NCBI RefSeq assembly: GCF_014199525.1
Contig: NZ_JACHNU010000002.1
Span: 168,147 to 232,146 of the forward strand
Direction of reading: 5' to 3'
DNA length: 64,000 bases
From: Conexibacter arvalis
Lineage (GTDB): Bacteria; Actinomycetota; Thermoleophilia; Solirubrobacterales; Solirubrobacteraceae
Of the stretch, positions 8,246 to 18,267 are shown piece by piece; the stretch's first letter is position 1, and every line of letters begins with the position of its first letter. Position numbers and translations under genes: made by a program. Under the pieces are notes generated by a model. The model ran no database searches and was not told the DNA's origin. It saw only the letters and a program-made list of their open reading frames with translations.

Positions 8246-8521
8246 CTATCCGGGCGCGTCGCCGCGCGGCGTGCTCCGCCGTCGCGCCTCGCGCTCGGCC
8301 GCGCGAGCTGCGCGGGCGGCTGGGTCGTCGTCGCCGACGACGCTCTCCGGCCGGATGTGCCGGTGCTCGACCGGCTCGGGCTGGTCGGACTGGAGGCGGT
8401 CGCCCGCCGGGCTCGTCTTGCGCGCCCACAGCGCGCCGCCCGTCAGGTACATCACCAGCCCGATCCCGCCCGCGACGACGAGCACGATCACCAGCAGCAG
8501 GATTGCGATGCCACCTTCCAT
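8246..8521 (-). CDS. Small single-span membrane protein
   Basis: The 91-aa product starts with one hydrophobic helix (GIAILLLVIVLVVAGGIGLVMYL), followed by a charged cytoplasmic tail rich in Arg, Asp and Glu. No family is recognised. The ATG at 8521 is favoured over the GTG three codons earlier because a perfect GTTT-N15-GGGTAG promoter ends 9 nt before it. It probably belongs to the SigF-type regulon. Confidence 0.65.
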   Translation of the reverse strand: MEGGIAILLLVIVLVVAGGIGLVMYLTGGALWARKTSPAGDRLQSDQPEPVEHRHIRPESVVGDDDPAARAARAAEREARRRSTPRGDAPG

Positions 8522-8530
8522 GCTCGGCAC

Positions 8531-8555
8531 CTACCCCCGGCCCTCCGGGCCAAAC
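8531..8555 (-). promoter_or_regulatory. SigB/SigF-type promoter GTTT-N15-GGGTAG
   Basis: On the minus strand, GTTT (8555-8552) and GGGTAG (8536-8531) are 15 bp apart, and the -10 lies 9 nt before the ATG at 8521. The geometry is the same as at 3604-3628 and 63474-63498. Confidence 0.6.
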
Positions 8556-8692
8556 GACGACTGCGAGCGCCAGTCAGCGCGGCTCCTCCGGGCGCGCCGA
8601 CGGCCGCCGTCCGGCGGTCCTCGCGCCCGCGCGGACGCGCTCGCGCGCCGTCGCTCGACGCGCCGCTCCGCCCGCCTGGCCGCCGGCCGGCG

Positions 8693-8698
8693 TAGGCT
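8693..8698 (+). promoter_or_regulatory. -10 element TAGGCT of a leaderless start
   Basis: TAGGCT ends 7 nt before the ATG at 8706, with no Shine-Dalgarno sequence. Confidence 0.5.
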
Positions 8699-8705
8699 TC
8701 GCGCC

Positions 8706-9164
8706 ATGGCCTACACCACCGCCGAAGGACGCCAGCAGCTGCTCGACACGGTCGCCGAGGCGGTCGACGCGCTCGGCGAGGCGCTCGCGCGCTTCGGCGT
8801 CGCCTACGAGGAGCTCGACGAGTCGCGCGGCGACCTGCTCGAGGAGCGGCTGTTCTCCCCGGTCCAGAAGGCGTACGGCCGCCTGCGCCGCTGCCACGCC
8901 GCCTTCGCCGCCCGCCACGGGCTGCCGGCGCGGAGCTTCGCGCAGCCCGACGCGCCGGCCGCCTGGCACGGCGCCCGCAGACTGGTCGAGGAGGCCGCCG
9001 ACGCGGTCGCCGACGCCGACGAGGCGCTCGCCGAGCTGCAGGACTCGCTGCTGCCGGTCGAGGTCGGCGACCCGGAGCTGCGCGCCGACCTCGCCGACGT
9101 CCGCGCCCTGCTCGGCCCGCTCGACGCCGCCGCCGACGACGTCCTCCGCCAGCTGTGGCGGTAG
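8706..9164 (+). CDS. Helical hypothetical protein
   Basis: The 152-aa product is Ala/Glu/Leu-rich and predicted by eye to be almost all helical (for example VAEAVDALGEALARFGVAYE and DADEALAELQDSLLPVEVGD). It has no signal peptide or membrane segment. I do not recognise a family. A leaderless -10 supports the start, and a 49-nt palindrome follows 39 nt after the stop. Confidence 0.7.
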   Translation: MAYTTAEGRQQLLDTVAEAVDALGEALARFGVAYEELDESRGDLLEERLFSPVQKAYGRLRRCHAAFAARHGLPARSFAQPDAPAAWHGARRLVEEAADAVADADEALAELQDSLLPVEVGDPELRADLADVRALLGPLDAAADDVLRQLWR

Positions 9165-9203
9165 CCCGGCCGGCCCCGTCCCCACCCCGCCCCGGCGCGC
9201 CGC

Positions 9204-9252
9204 GACCTGCGTCGATCTGCCCACCGTGACGGTGGGCGGACTGACGCAGCTC
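9204..9252. repeat. 49-nt imperfect palindrome (copy 3)
   Basis: The arms match at 20 of 24 positions around a single central base, with a perfect core CCACCGT-G-ACGGTGG and outer CTGCGTC/GACGCAG. It lies between the helical hypothetical gene and the truncated hemoglobin gene and could terminate the former. Confidence 0.75.
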
Positions 9253-9270
9253 CCGAACCTGCCATGGTGA

Positions 9271-11232
<1,962 letters not shown>

Positions 11233-11299
11233 GGCCGCGGGCGGCGGCGCCGGACGGCCGCGGAGCGGCGGGGCGCGCGGGGGCTCGCGCGCCGGCCGC

Positions 11300-11776
11300 T
11301 CAGCCGACGGAGATCAGCTCGACGACGCGGATGCCGCCGGGCGTCACGACCTCGACGGTCTCGCCCGCGCGAAGGCCGACGAGCGCCTGGCCGATCGGGG
11401 AGACGATCGAGATGCCGCCGGTGGCCGGGTCGGCCTCGACGGGACCGACGAGCTGGCAGTCGCGCGGACCGCCGCCGCCGATGCGGATGCGGATTCTCTG
11501 GCCGATGCCGGCGACGCCCAGCGCCGGCGGGTCGGCGACGGTCACGAGCGAGAGCGTCGTGCGCAGCTCCTCGATCCGCCGCTCGAGCGCCGCCTGGTCG
11601 TCGAGCAGGCCGGCGAGCCCGGCGTTCTCGCCCGGCTCGCTGCCGTCGTCGCGCGCGTCGCGCAGGTCGTCTGCGACGCGACGGCGCTGGATCGTCGTCA
11701 GGCGGTCGAGCTCCGCGCGCAACCGCTCGTACCCCTCGCGCGTGATCAGCTGCTGCTGATTGGCGACGGTCGACAT
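11300..11776 (-). CDS. greA: Transcript cleavage/elongation factor GreA-like
   Basis: The 158-aa protein has the GreA layout: an N-terminal antiparallel coiled coil (about residues 10-80) that enters the RNA polymerase secondary channel, and a C-terminal FKBP-like domain ending ISPIGQALVGLRAGETVEV-like text. The coil tip, at about residues 43-52, reads DDGSEPGENA, so acidic residues are kept, but spacing differs by one from the usual GDLxENA. This could alter cleavage or make it a Gfh-like variant. GGAGG lies 6 nt before the ATG. Confidence 0.85.
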   Translation of the reverse strand: MSTVANQQQLITREGYERLRAELDRLTTIQRRRVADDLRDARDDGSEPGENAGLAGLLDDQAALERRIEELRTTLSLVTVADPPALGVAGIGQRIRIRIGGGGPRDCQLVGPVEADPATGGISIVSPIGQALVGLRAGETVEVVTPGGIRVVELISVG

Positions 11777-11795
11777 GGTCCTCCTTCGGACGATG

Positions 11796-11830
11796 GGAAA
11801 ACGAAACGACGCCGCGCGTCAGAGCGCGGC
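11796..11830 (-). terminator. Terminator-like hairpin with U-rich tail ahead of greA
   Basis: On the minus strand, a 7-bp stem GCCGCGC/GCGCGGC with a 6-nt loop (11830-11811) is followed by CGTTTCGTTTTC, one of the few T-rich stretches in the window. It may end the two-component operon upstream or attenuate greA from within its leader. Confidence 0.55.
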
Positions 11831-11870
11831 GCCGTCAGTCCCCCCATCGTGGGCCAGCCGGTCGCCGGAA

Positions 11871-11893
11871 GACATGCACTCACGGCCCCATCT
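11871..11893 (-). promoter_or_regulatory. Upstream box of greA shared with gdhA
   Basis: On the minus strand it begins AGATGGGG and ends GAGTGCATGTC, 20 of 23 identical to the gdhA box. It is followed 19 nt later by a possible -10 CACGAT. Confidence 0.5.
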
Positions 11894-11937
11894 CGCGTCG
11901 ATCGGGCGCCCGGGCGGGCATCGCGGCGCGACGGCGG

Positions 11938-12603
11938 CTACGGCTCGATCAGCCTGCGGCGGACGGCGTAGCGGGTCAGCTGGACGCGGTCGTGCATGCC
12001 GAGCTTGTCGAGGATGTTCGCGCGGTGGCGGCCGACCGTCTTCTTGCTGATCCCCAGCTCGGCGGCGATCTCGTCGTTCGTGCGCGCCTGCGCGATCAGC
12101 GCGACGATCTGCCGCTCGCGCTCGGTCAGCGGCTCGACCTTCGCCGGCTCGCCGCGGCGCGCCCGCTCGAGGTGGTCGCGCACGATCGCGCGCACGCCGC
12201 GCGGGGTCAGGAACGGCTCGCCGCGCAGCGCGGCGCGGCAGGCGTCGACGAGGTCGCGGTCGACGGACGTCTTCAGCACGTAGCCGGCGGCGCCGGCGGC
12301 GAGCGCGTCGAACAGGTACTCCTCGTCGTCGTGCATCGACAGCATCAGGATCCGCGTGTGCGGATGGCGCTCGGCGATCTCGCGCGCGGCCGCCAGCCCG
12401 CCGCCGCCGGGCATCGACACGTCGAGGATGGCGAGGTCGATCCCCTCCGGGTCGGCGCCGACCGTCGCGAGCGCCTCCTCCCCGCCGGAGGCCTCCGCGA
12501 CGACGCGCAGGTCCGGCTGGGCGTCGAGCACGCGGCGCAGGCCGTCGCGGACGATCGGATGGTCGTCGGCGACGAGCACGCGGGCGACGAGCGGCACGCC
12601 CAT
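11938..12603 (-). CDS. NarL/FixJ-family response regulator (downstream copy)
   Basis: The 221-aa protein has a receiver domain (acidic pair ADDHP, phospho-acceptor Asp61 in LAILDVSMPG, Lys in AGYVLKTS) and a LuxR-type helix-turn-helix (LTERERQIVALIAQARTNDEIAAELGISKKTVGRHR). The ATG overlaps the TGA of the kinase gene (TGATG), so the two are translationally coupled. It is a clear paralogue of the regulator on the other side of the kinase. Both could be phosphorylated by the one kinase and act on different or competing targets. Confidence 0.93.
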   Translation of the reverse strand: MGVPLVARVLVADDHPIVRDGLRRVLDAQPDLRVVAEASGGEEALATVGADPEGIDLAILDVSMPGGGGLAAAREIAERHPHTRILMLSMHDDEEYLFDALAAGAAGYVLKTSVDRDLVDACRAALRGEPFLTPRGVRAIVRDHLERARRGEPAKVEPLTERERQIVALIAQARTNDEIAAELGISKKTVGRHRANILDKLGMHDRVQLTRYAVRRRLIEP

Positions 12604-13568
12604 CACGGCACCCCGGGGATCCGCAGCACGACCTCGGTACCGCCGCCCTCGGCGTTGCGGACGATCAGCGTCGCGCCGATCAGCAGCGCCCGCTCGCGCA
12701 TCCCGCGGATGCCGTTGGAGGAGGAGGCGGCACCGGGCGGCATGCCGCGTCCGTCGTCGCGGACGCGCAGCACGGCCGACCCGTCCTCCCGCCGCAGCGA
12801 CAGCGAGACGCGTCTGGCGCCGGCGTGGCGGGCGACGTTCGTCAGCGCCTCCTGCGCGACCCGGTAGGCGACCAGCTCACGCTCCTCGTCGAGCGAGATC
12901 GGCTCCAGCGCGCGCTCGACGTGGACGCCGGCCTGGTCGGCGTGGGCGGTGGCGAGCGCCTTCAGGGCGCTGTGGAGGCCGAGGTCGTCGAGCACCTGCG
13001 GCCGCAATCGCGCGGCGATCCGGCGCACGTCGTAGGCGCCGACGCGCGCCGTCTCGCGCAGCTCCTCCAGCTCCTCGCGCAGCTCCGGCGGGACGGCGGC
13101 GGTGAGATGCTCGATCTGCAGCATGATCGCGGTGAAGACCTGCCCGACCTCGTCGTGCAGCTCGCGCGCGACGCGGCGCCGCTCGCCCTCCTGGACGGCG
13201 AGCGCGCGGCGGGCGCTGTCGCGGCGCTCGCGCTCCAGCCGCTCCAGCATGTCGTTGAACGCCTGCGCCAGCGCGGCGAAATCGGGCTCGCCGACGACCG
13301 GCACGCGCTGGCCCGGTCTGAGCGGGTCGATCGAGCGCATCGTCGTGGTGACGGTCTCCAGCGGTCGCAGCGCCGGGCGCAGCAGCAGCAGGCTGAGCGC
13401 GACGAGCGCGGCCAGCCCGCAGATCAGCACGACCAGCTCGGTCGCGGCGACCGGGATCGAGACCGTCACCGGAGCGAAGACGAGCAGCAGGAAGGCGACG
13501 GTGAGGACGACGAACTGCGTCGCGAAGATTCGCCAGTAGAGCGGCAGTGTGCCGAGGAGCTTGCGCAT
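12603..13568 (-). CDS. Two-component sensor histidine kinase, HisKA_3 (NarX/DesK-like)
   Basis: The 321-aa membrane kinase has two transmembrane helices (about residues 14-32 and 40-63) with almost no extracellular loop, a HAMP region (about 64-117), the phospho-acceptor His138 in ARELHDEVGQ and a HATPase domain with DDGRGMP. The short loop suggests sensing in or near the membrane. It sits between two response regulator genes transcribed in the same direction: 9 nt after the first, and overlapping the second. Confidence 0.92.
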   Translation of the reverse strand: MRKLLGTLPLYWRIFATQFVVLTVAFLLLVFAPVTVSIPVAATELVVLICGLAALVALSLLLLRPALRPLETVTTTMRSIDPLRPGQRVPVVGEPDFAALAQAFNDMLERLERERRDSARRALAVQEGERRRVARELHDEVGQVFTAIMLQIEHLTAAVPPELREELEELRETARVGAYDVRRIAARLRPQVLDDLGLHSALKALATAHADQAGVHVERALEPISLDEERELVAYRVAQEALTNVARHAGARRVSLSLRREDGSAVLRVRDDGRGMPPGAASSSNGIRGMRERALLIGATLIVRNAEGGGTEVVLRIPGVP

Positions 13569-13577
13569 CCGGAGATG

Positions 13578-14222
13578 CTACGGCTCAACGAGCCCGCGGC
13601 GAATCGCGAAGCGGGTCAGCTCGACCCGATCGCGCATGCCGAGCTTCTCCAGGATGTTCGCGCGATGGCGCTCGACGGTCTTCTTGCTGATGACGAGCAG
13701 CTCCGCGATCTCGTCGTTGGAGTACGCCTCGGCGATCAGCTTGACGACCTCCAGCTCGCGGGCCGACAGCTCCTGCTCGTCCTCGTCGCCGTCGTCCGGG
13801 CGCAGCCGTTCGCGGATCAGCGTCCGCTCGGCGTCGGGGTAGAGGAACGGCTCGCCGCGCAGCGTCGCGTGGCAGGCGGCGATGAGGTCGCGGTCGATCG
13901 CGGTCTTCAGCACGTAGCCCGAGGCCCCGACCGCGAGCGCCTCGTAGACGTACTGGCCGTCGGCGTGCATCGACAGCATCAGCACGCGCGTCCCGGGGCG
14001 GCGGCGGGTGATGTCGCGCGCCGCCTGCAGGCCGGTCTTGCGCGGCATCGAGACGTCGACGATCGCGAGGTCGATCTCCTGTGCGAGCGCCCGCTCGACC
14101 GCCTCCAGCCCGTCGGCGGCCTCGGCGACGACGTCGAACCCCTCCTGCGCGTCGAGCAGCCTCCGCAGGCCCGCGAGCACGATCGGATGGTCGTCGGCGA
14201 CAAGGATGCGCGTGCGCGTCAT
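13578..14222 (-). CDS. NarL/FixJ-family response regulator (upstream copy)
   Basis: This 214-aa receiver plus LuxR helix-turn-helix protein has phospho-acceptor Asp56 (LAIVDVSMPR) and the recognition region SNDEIAELLVISKKTVERHR. The MTRTRILVADDHP start at 14222 fits the family; upstream in-frame codons are less convincing. It is paralogous to the regulator at 11938-12603. It is the first gene of a regulator-kinase-regulator operon. Confidence 0.92.
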   Translation of the reverse strand: MTRTRILVADDHPIVLAGLRRLLDAQEGFDVVAEAADGLEAVERALAQEIDLAIVDVSMPRKTGLQAARDITRRRPGTRVLMLSMHADGQYVYEALAVGASGYVLKTAIDRDLIAACHATLRGEPFLYPDAERTLIRERLRPDDGDEDEQELSARELEVVKLIAEAYSNDEIAELLVISKKTVERHRANILEKLGMRDRVELTRFAIRRGLVEP

Positions 14223-14616
14223 CAGATCATGATGGCTCGCGCGCGCGAGGCGCAGCATGGGGTCGCGACCGCATCGGCCCGGCCCGGCGCGACGGCGCTC
14301 GCACGCCGCCTCATCGCCCGCCGCAGTGGCGCGACCGCGCGGCGGTGGCGGGGGTGGCGGCGGGGTGTCGGCGGGCGGCCGAGCGCGCTGCGGCGGGCCC
14401 GAGCCGCGCGGCGCGGGCGGGCGGCGGGGCGAGCCGCGCGGCGCGGGCGGGCGGCGGGGCGCTCGCGCGCGCCGCGCTGCGGCGGCGCGAGCCGCGCGGC
14501 GCGGGCGGGCGGCGGGGCGCTCGCGCGCGAGCCCGAGCGGCGCGGCGCGGGCGGGCGGCGGAGCGCCGGCGCTGGGGGCCGGCGGGCGGCGGGGCGCTCG
14601 CGCGCGCGGGTCGTCG
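14223..14616. repeat. GC-only tandem repeat region, no gene
   Basis: This 394-nt stretch is almost pure G and C. Two identical 30-nt units (14401-14430 and 14431-14460, starting GAGCCGCGCGGC) are followed by a third copy at 14489-14518 and by degenerate variants to about 14610. It must carry the promoter of the kinase/regulator operon near its left end, but I see no clear promoter and no convincing coding frame. Confidence 0.75.
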
Positions 14617-15144
14617 TCAGGCGATCCCAGGCGGGTCGTCGGCGGGCCGGTCGCCGGCGGGCGCCTCCTCGCCGGGCGCGACCGTCGGCGGTTCGTCGAA
14701 GATCGCCGCGACCTTGTCGAGCACCGCCTGCTCGTCCTCGCTGACGCGCTCGCCGCCGACGCCGAGGAAGCCGCCCTCCTTGTGCGCGTGCGCGACCGCC
14801 TCGCCGACGCCGTAGACGAACCGCTTGTACTCGGCGACCTCCTCCGGCGTCGCGCCGAGGTCGAGGACCCGGATCGCCGCGCGCACTCTCGCGAGCACGT
14901 ACCGCTCGAGATCCTCGGTCGTGCGCTGCTGCGGCGCCGGGCCGACCCCGGCCGGCGTCTCCAGCACCTCGCGCAGCAGCTGCCCGGGGCGCCCCTCGCG
15001 CGCGTCCGCGTACGCGCGCGAGATCGCCACGCTCTCTCTGACCGTGCCGCCGCGGCCGGCCGCGGCCACGAGCAGGCCGGTCAGCGCCGGCGCCGCGGTC
15101 ACCACCGACCAGTCCTCTGCGTTGAAGGCGGCCTTCGTCGTCAT
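14617..15144 (-). CDS. Hypothetical soluble protein
   Basis: The 175-aa product starts MTTKAAFNAEDWSVVTAAPAL and contains mainly helical, moderately conserved-looking text (TVRESVAISRAYADAR, DLERYVLARVRAAIRVLDLG, YGVGEAVAHAHKEGGFLGVG), ending in an acidic Pro-rich tail. No signal or membrane helix is visible. It resembles small proteins annotated as unknown in related genomes, but I cannot name a family. It is divergent from the next gene, with a 49-nt palindrome between them. Confidence 0.65.
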   Translation of the reverse strand: MTTKAAFNAEDWSVVTAAPALTGLLVAAAGRGGTVRESVAISRAYADAREGRPGQLLREVLETPAGVGPAPQQRTTEDLERYVLARVRAAIRVLDLGATPEEVAEYKRFVYGVGEAVAHAHKEGGFLGVGGERVSEDEQAVLDKVAAIFDEPPTVAPGEEAPAGDRPADDPPGIA

Positions 15145-15305
15145 CTGCGCTCCGTTCGTCCGATCTCTCGTCCGGGATGCCCGCCCGGCCGCGCGCCTAC
15201 CCGTCGGCCCTCGCGCCCGCCGGCGCCGAGGCGCGGCGCGCCGGGTCGGCCGCGCGTGGCGCCGGCGTCGGATCGGCTCCGCCGCGAGCGGCCCGGCCGC
15301 GCGCC

Positions 15306-15354
15306 GAGGAGTGGCGCCTTGGGGGTGATATCCACCCCCAAGGCGCCACTCCTC
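15306..15354. repeat. 49-nt perfect palindrome (copy 4, GAGGAGTGGCG type)
   Basis: Twenty-two-base arms are perfectly complementary around the loop ATATC. The outer arm begins GAGGAGTGGCG and the inner ends GGGGGTG. A close relative is at 53264-53312. Here it lies between divergent genes, where a terminator is not needed. Confidence 0.85.
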
Positions 15355-15464
15355 AGGCCGCGTGCGGAGCGGCGCGGGAGCGCGTGGTGCCGGCGCGCCG
15401 GATCGGCGTTCGCAGCGCGCGCGGCTGGATCTCGTCCGGGTGCGCTGACAAGCTGTGGCGGGCG

Positions 15465-16808
15465 ATGAGCGAGGATCGGCAGAACCGCGCTCCGCGGCAT
15501 CCTTGGCTCGATCGCCGGTCACTGGTGCTGTGGGGCGGCGACGGGCCCGAACCGGCGGACGAGGAGCGCGACGCGATCGGCATGATCGCGCTGCCGCTGC
15601 GCCATGCCGACGCCCACGCCGCGCTGATCGCGCGAGCGCGGGCGAAGGGGCTCGGCGTCACGCTCGTCACGGAGTCGTGGCAGGAGCAGCTGCCCGTGGA
15701 GCCGCTCAGCGCCGCGGCGGTGGCCGACCACGCCGAGCGCCATCTCGACGCGCAGCTGGCCGCCGGCGCGACGCTGGCGACGACCCCCGCCCACCTCGTC
15801 GCGCCGGACGATCCCGCCGGCCGCGAGCAGGAGCTGGCGCTGGCGCACGCGACCGTCGCGGCGTGGCAGGAGCGCCAGGGCTGGCGACCGCCGCCGCAAC
15901 ACCCTGACGCCGGGCCGCGCGAGCTGCACGCCGCGCTCGCCCTCCGCCCCTCCGACCTCCCCGCCCTACCCGCCCTCACCGAACGCTTCGCTGAGCTGTC
16001 GGTCGACGGCTACTGGCTGACCCTCCTCGACACCGGCCCGGCCGCGCACCGGTCGGGCGCGCCTGGTGGCCGGCCGCTCGCTCCCGTCGCAGCCCCGCCG
16101 GGCGGCGGCCAGCCAGGCGACAGCCTCTCGCGCCTCCGCGCCGCAGCCCCGCCGCGCGGCAGCTGGCAGGGGGCGCCAGACGGCCGACCGCCCGACCCCG
16201 CGCCGTCCCCGCCGCGCGGCGGCTGGCCGGGGGCGGCCGATGGCGACGGATGGGCGGCGGCGCTGGCGGAGATCACCGAGCTGGCGCTGGAGCTTCAGGC
16301 GCAGACGGGCCGGCCGGTGGCGGTCGCCGGCGCGGGGGCGGCGCATGCGGCGCTGCTGGCCAGCGGGGTCGCGGCGGTCTGCGCAGGTCCGTCCGGAGCC
16401 CGCGTCGCGTTTCCGCCGCAGCCGCTCGACGGCGACGGCGTGACCGGCATCGCGCTCCCGCTCTTCCATCCCGGCATCCTTGGCTTCGTGCCGCCCGGCG
16501 CGGCGCACGACGACGCGCGCACCGCGCTGTTCGCGACCGAGCCGTGCCGTTGCGGCTTCCACCGTTCCTTCGAGCCGCCGCGCGGCCGGCGCGAGACGCT
16601 CGGCCACAACCGCTGGTGGCTCGCGGCCGAGGCGCGCGACGCGACGCGCCTGGTGCCCGCGCTCGACGAGATCCGCCTCGCCTCCCGCGCCGCGCGCGCC
16701 GTCAGGGCCCGCCGCCGGCTCGACCTGCCGCCGCTCTCGCCGGCCTGGACCGCAGTCGCCGAGACCGCCCGCGCCCGCCGCGCCCGCACCGCCGCCGCAC
16801 TGGCCTGA
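15465..16808 (+). CDS. Hypothetical protein with a low-complexity insert
   Basis: The 447-aa protein is not recognised. The N-terminal half (residues about 1-190) has alternating strands and helices (LVLWGGDG, IGMIALPLRHADAHAALIARA, LGVTLVTESW). Residues about 195-262 are a Gly/Pro/Arg-rich insert with repeats such as PPRGGWPGA. The second half resumes ordered text (LAEITELALELQAQTG, VAVAGAGAAHAALLASGVAA) and has a CRCGFH cysteine/histidine cluster. The fold may be TIM-barrel-like. The ATG at 15465 was chosen because upstream codons overlap the palindrome. Confidence 0.6.
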   Translation: MSEDRQNRAPRHPWLDRRSLVLWGGDGPEPADEERDAIGMIALPLRHADAHAALIARARAKGLGVTLVTESWQEQLPVEPLSAAAVADHAERHLDAQLAAGATLATTPAHLVAPDDPAGREQELALAHATVAAWQERQGWRPPPQHPDAGPRELHAALALRPSDLPALPALTERFAELSVDGYWLTLLDTGPAAHRSGAPGGRPLAPVAAPPGGGQPGDSLSRLRAAAPPRGSWQGAPDGRPPDPAPSPPRGGWPGAADGDGWAAALAEITELALELQAQTGRPVAVAGAGAAHAALLASGVAAVCAGPSGARVAFPPQPLDGDGVTGIALPLFHPGILGFVPPGAAHDDARTALFATEPCRCGFHRSFEPPRGRRETLGHNRWWLAAEARDATRLVPALDEIRLASRAARAVRARRRLDLPPLSPAWTAVAETARARRARTAAALA

Positions 16809-17085
16809 CGGCCGGCCCCGCACCGCCGCCGCGCCGCACCGCCGCCGCACGCGCAGCACCGCCGCGCCCGCACCGCCGCCGCACCCGCACCGCCACCGCA
16901 CTCGCAGCACCGCCGCGCCCGCACCGCCGCCGCGCCCGCACCGCCGCGCCCGCACCGCCGCCCTGCTGGCGTCACCGCAGCGCCGACACCGCCGCCGCGC
17001 TGGCTGACCGCCGCGCCACCCGCGCGGCCGCCAGACCGCCGCCGCGCCTGCCAGCTCGGGCGGCACTCAGCCAGCGCGCACCTCT
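16809..17085. repeat. CACCGCCGC-type low-complexity region
   Basis: This 277-nt spacer between convergent genes is built of degenerate short units such as GCACCGCCGCGCCC. The same composition begins within the last codons of the preceding gene. No gene is supported here. Confidence 0.7.
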
Positions 17086-17134
17086 GAGCATTGGCTGATT
17101 GCACGTACTCAATACGCGCAGAAAGCCAATGCTC
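17086..17134. repeat. 49-nt imperfect palindrome (copy 5, GAGCATTGGCT type)
   Basis: The outer arms GAGCATTGGCT/AGCCAATGCTC are identical to those at 1532-1580, while the inner loop sequence differs. It lies 12 nt beyond the stop of the collagen-like gene, between convergent genes, and fits a bidirectional terminator. Confidence 0.8.
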
Positions 17135-17146
17135 GCGCCGGCCGCA

Positions 17147-18247
17147 TCATGTGTGTGGGATCGGGGCGAGGTGGAGCGCGGTCAGCGGCGCCCATTCGCT
17201 CATCGTGCGGCCGGTGAGGAGCGCAGCGATCTCCCAGGCGAGCGCTCGCTCCAGCGGCACGCCGGCGATCAGCAAGTCGAGATCGGCGCGCAGCAGGCGA
17301 CCGGTCAGCCGTACCGGCAGCCCGACCGTAACGACCGCGCCCAACCACGCGCCCGCGCCGCCCCCACCAAACTGCGCGTCCGCGCCGCTCGTACCGCCCG
17401 CGCCGCTCGCACCGCCCGGACCGCCCGCACCGTCCGCGCCGTCCGCGCCGTCCGCGCCACGCGCACCGTCCGCGCCACGCGCACCGTCCGCGCCGTCCGC
17501 GCCGTCCGCGCCACGCGCACCGTCCGCGCCGTTCGCGCCGCCCGCACCGTCCGCGCCACGCGCACCGTCCGCGCCACGCGCACGGTCCGCGCCGCGGTCC
17601 GCGCCGGCGCCGCTCGCACCGTCTGCGCCGTCGACGCTCTCGCTTGACGCGAGTGCGCGCGAGCGCCGCTGCGTGAGGCGGCGCAGGTAGCTGGCGGCGG
17701 CCGCGTCGAGCTCGCCGTCGACCTGCTCGACGCGCGCGCGGGAGTCGAGCGCGGAGAGGTCGACGCCCGCGGCGCGGAGGTCGTCGCAGACGAGCGCGCA
17801 CTCGACCGTCAGGCGGATCGCCAGCTCGACGTCGATGCCGGCAGCGTGGGCCGCGTCGGCCAGCGCTCTCAGCGCGTCGGTCGCCGGGAGCGTCCACGGC
17901 TCGTGCCGGTCGCCGGCGCGCACCGCCCGCCGGCTGACGACGCACTCGCCGCCCTCCCATGCGCGCCCGCCGCCCCGTCCGCGCGGCGGATCGGCAGGTG
18001 CGAGGCCGTCTCGTGCGCCGCCCCGTCCGCGCGGCGGATTGGCAGGTGCGAGGCCTTCCCGTGCGCCGCCCCGTCCGCCCGGCGGATCGGCAGGTGCCGA
18101 GCCGCTGCGCCCGGCGCCGCTTTCGCGCCCGGAGACCCCAGCAGCAGCGGCAAACCGCCGCTCCCCGCCCCAGCGGCCCTCCGCCGTGCGGCCGCCGTCG
18201 AGAAGGCGGAGCGTCGGCGCAGTCGTGGTCTCGTCAGAACCGGGCAT
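17147..18247 (-). CDS. Uncharacterised protein with a collagen-like Gly-X-Y tract
   Basis: The 366-aa product has four parts. An N-terminal low-complexity stretch (about 20-95) carries three repeats of the type APADPPRGRGGA. A helical core (about 110-195) includes VELAIRLTVECALVCDDLRAAGVDLS. A Gly-X-Y tract follows with 22 uninterrupted triplets, mostly GAD and GAR. A C-terminal domain has GAVVTVGLPVRLTGRLLRADLDL-like text. There is no signal peptide or transmembrane helix, so it is probably intracellular. The start at 18247 lies against an AT-rich palindrome shared with the divergent winged-helix gene, which probably regulates it. Function unknown. Confidence 0.65.
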   Translation of the reverse strand: MPGSDETTTAPTLRLLDGGRTAEGRWGGERRFAAAAGVSGRESGAGRSGSAPADPPGGRGGAREGLAPANPPRGRGGARDGLAPADPPRGRGGGRAWEGGECVVSRRAVRAGDRHEPWTLPATDALRALADAAHAAGIDVELAIRLTVECALVCDDLRAAGVDLSALDSRARVEQVDGELDAAAASYLRRLTQRRSRALASSESVDGADGASGAGADRGADRARGADGARGADGAGGANGADGARGADGADGADGARGADGARGADGADGADGAGGPGGASGAGGTSGADAQFGGGGAGAWLGAVVTVGLPVRLTGRLLRADLDLLIAGVPLERALAWEIAALLTGRTMSEWAPLTALHLAPIPHT

Positions 18248-18250
18248 GGT

Positions 18251-18267
18251 GTAGAAATAAATTCTAC
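18251..18267. promoter_or_regulatory. AT-rich operator/promoter palindrome GTAGAA-N5-TTCTAC
   Basis: A 17-bp inverted repeat with A/T-rich centre stands out sharply from its 70-plus percent GC surroundings. It touches the ATG of the plus-strand winged-helix gene and is 3 nt from the ATG of the minus-strand gene. On the minus strand it contains TAGAAT, a good -10. I infer a shared operator for the winged-helix protein. Confidence 0.6.

Noticed and set aside
17305-17619. Other-frame frames over the collagen-like tract encoding VRAVRATRT-type repeats
   Set aside because: They are frame shadows of the GC-rich Gly-X-Y repeat; only the chosen frame continues into ordered domains on both sides.
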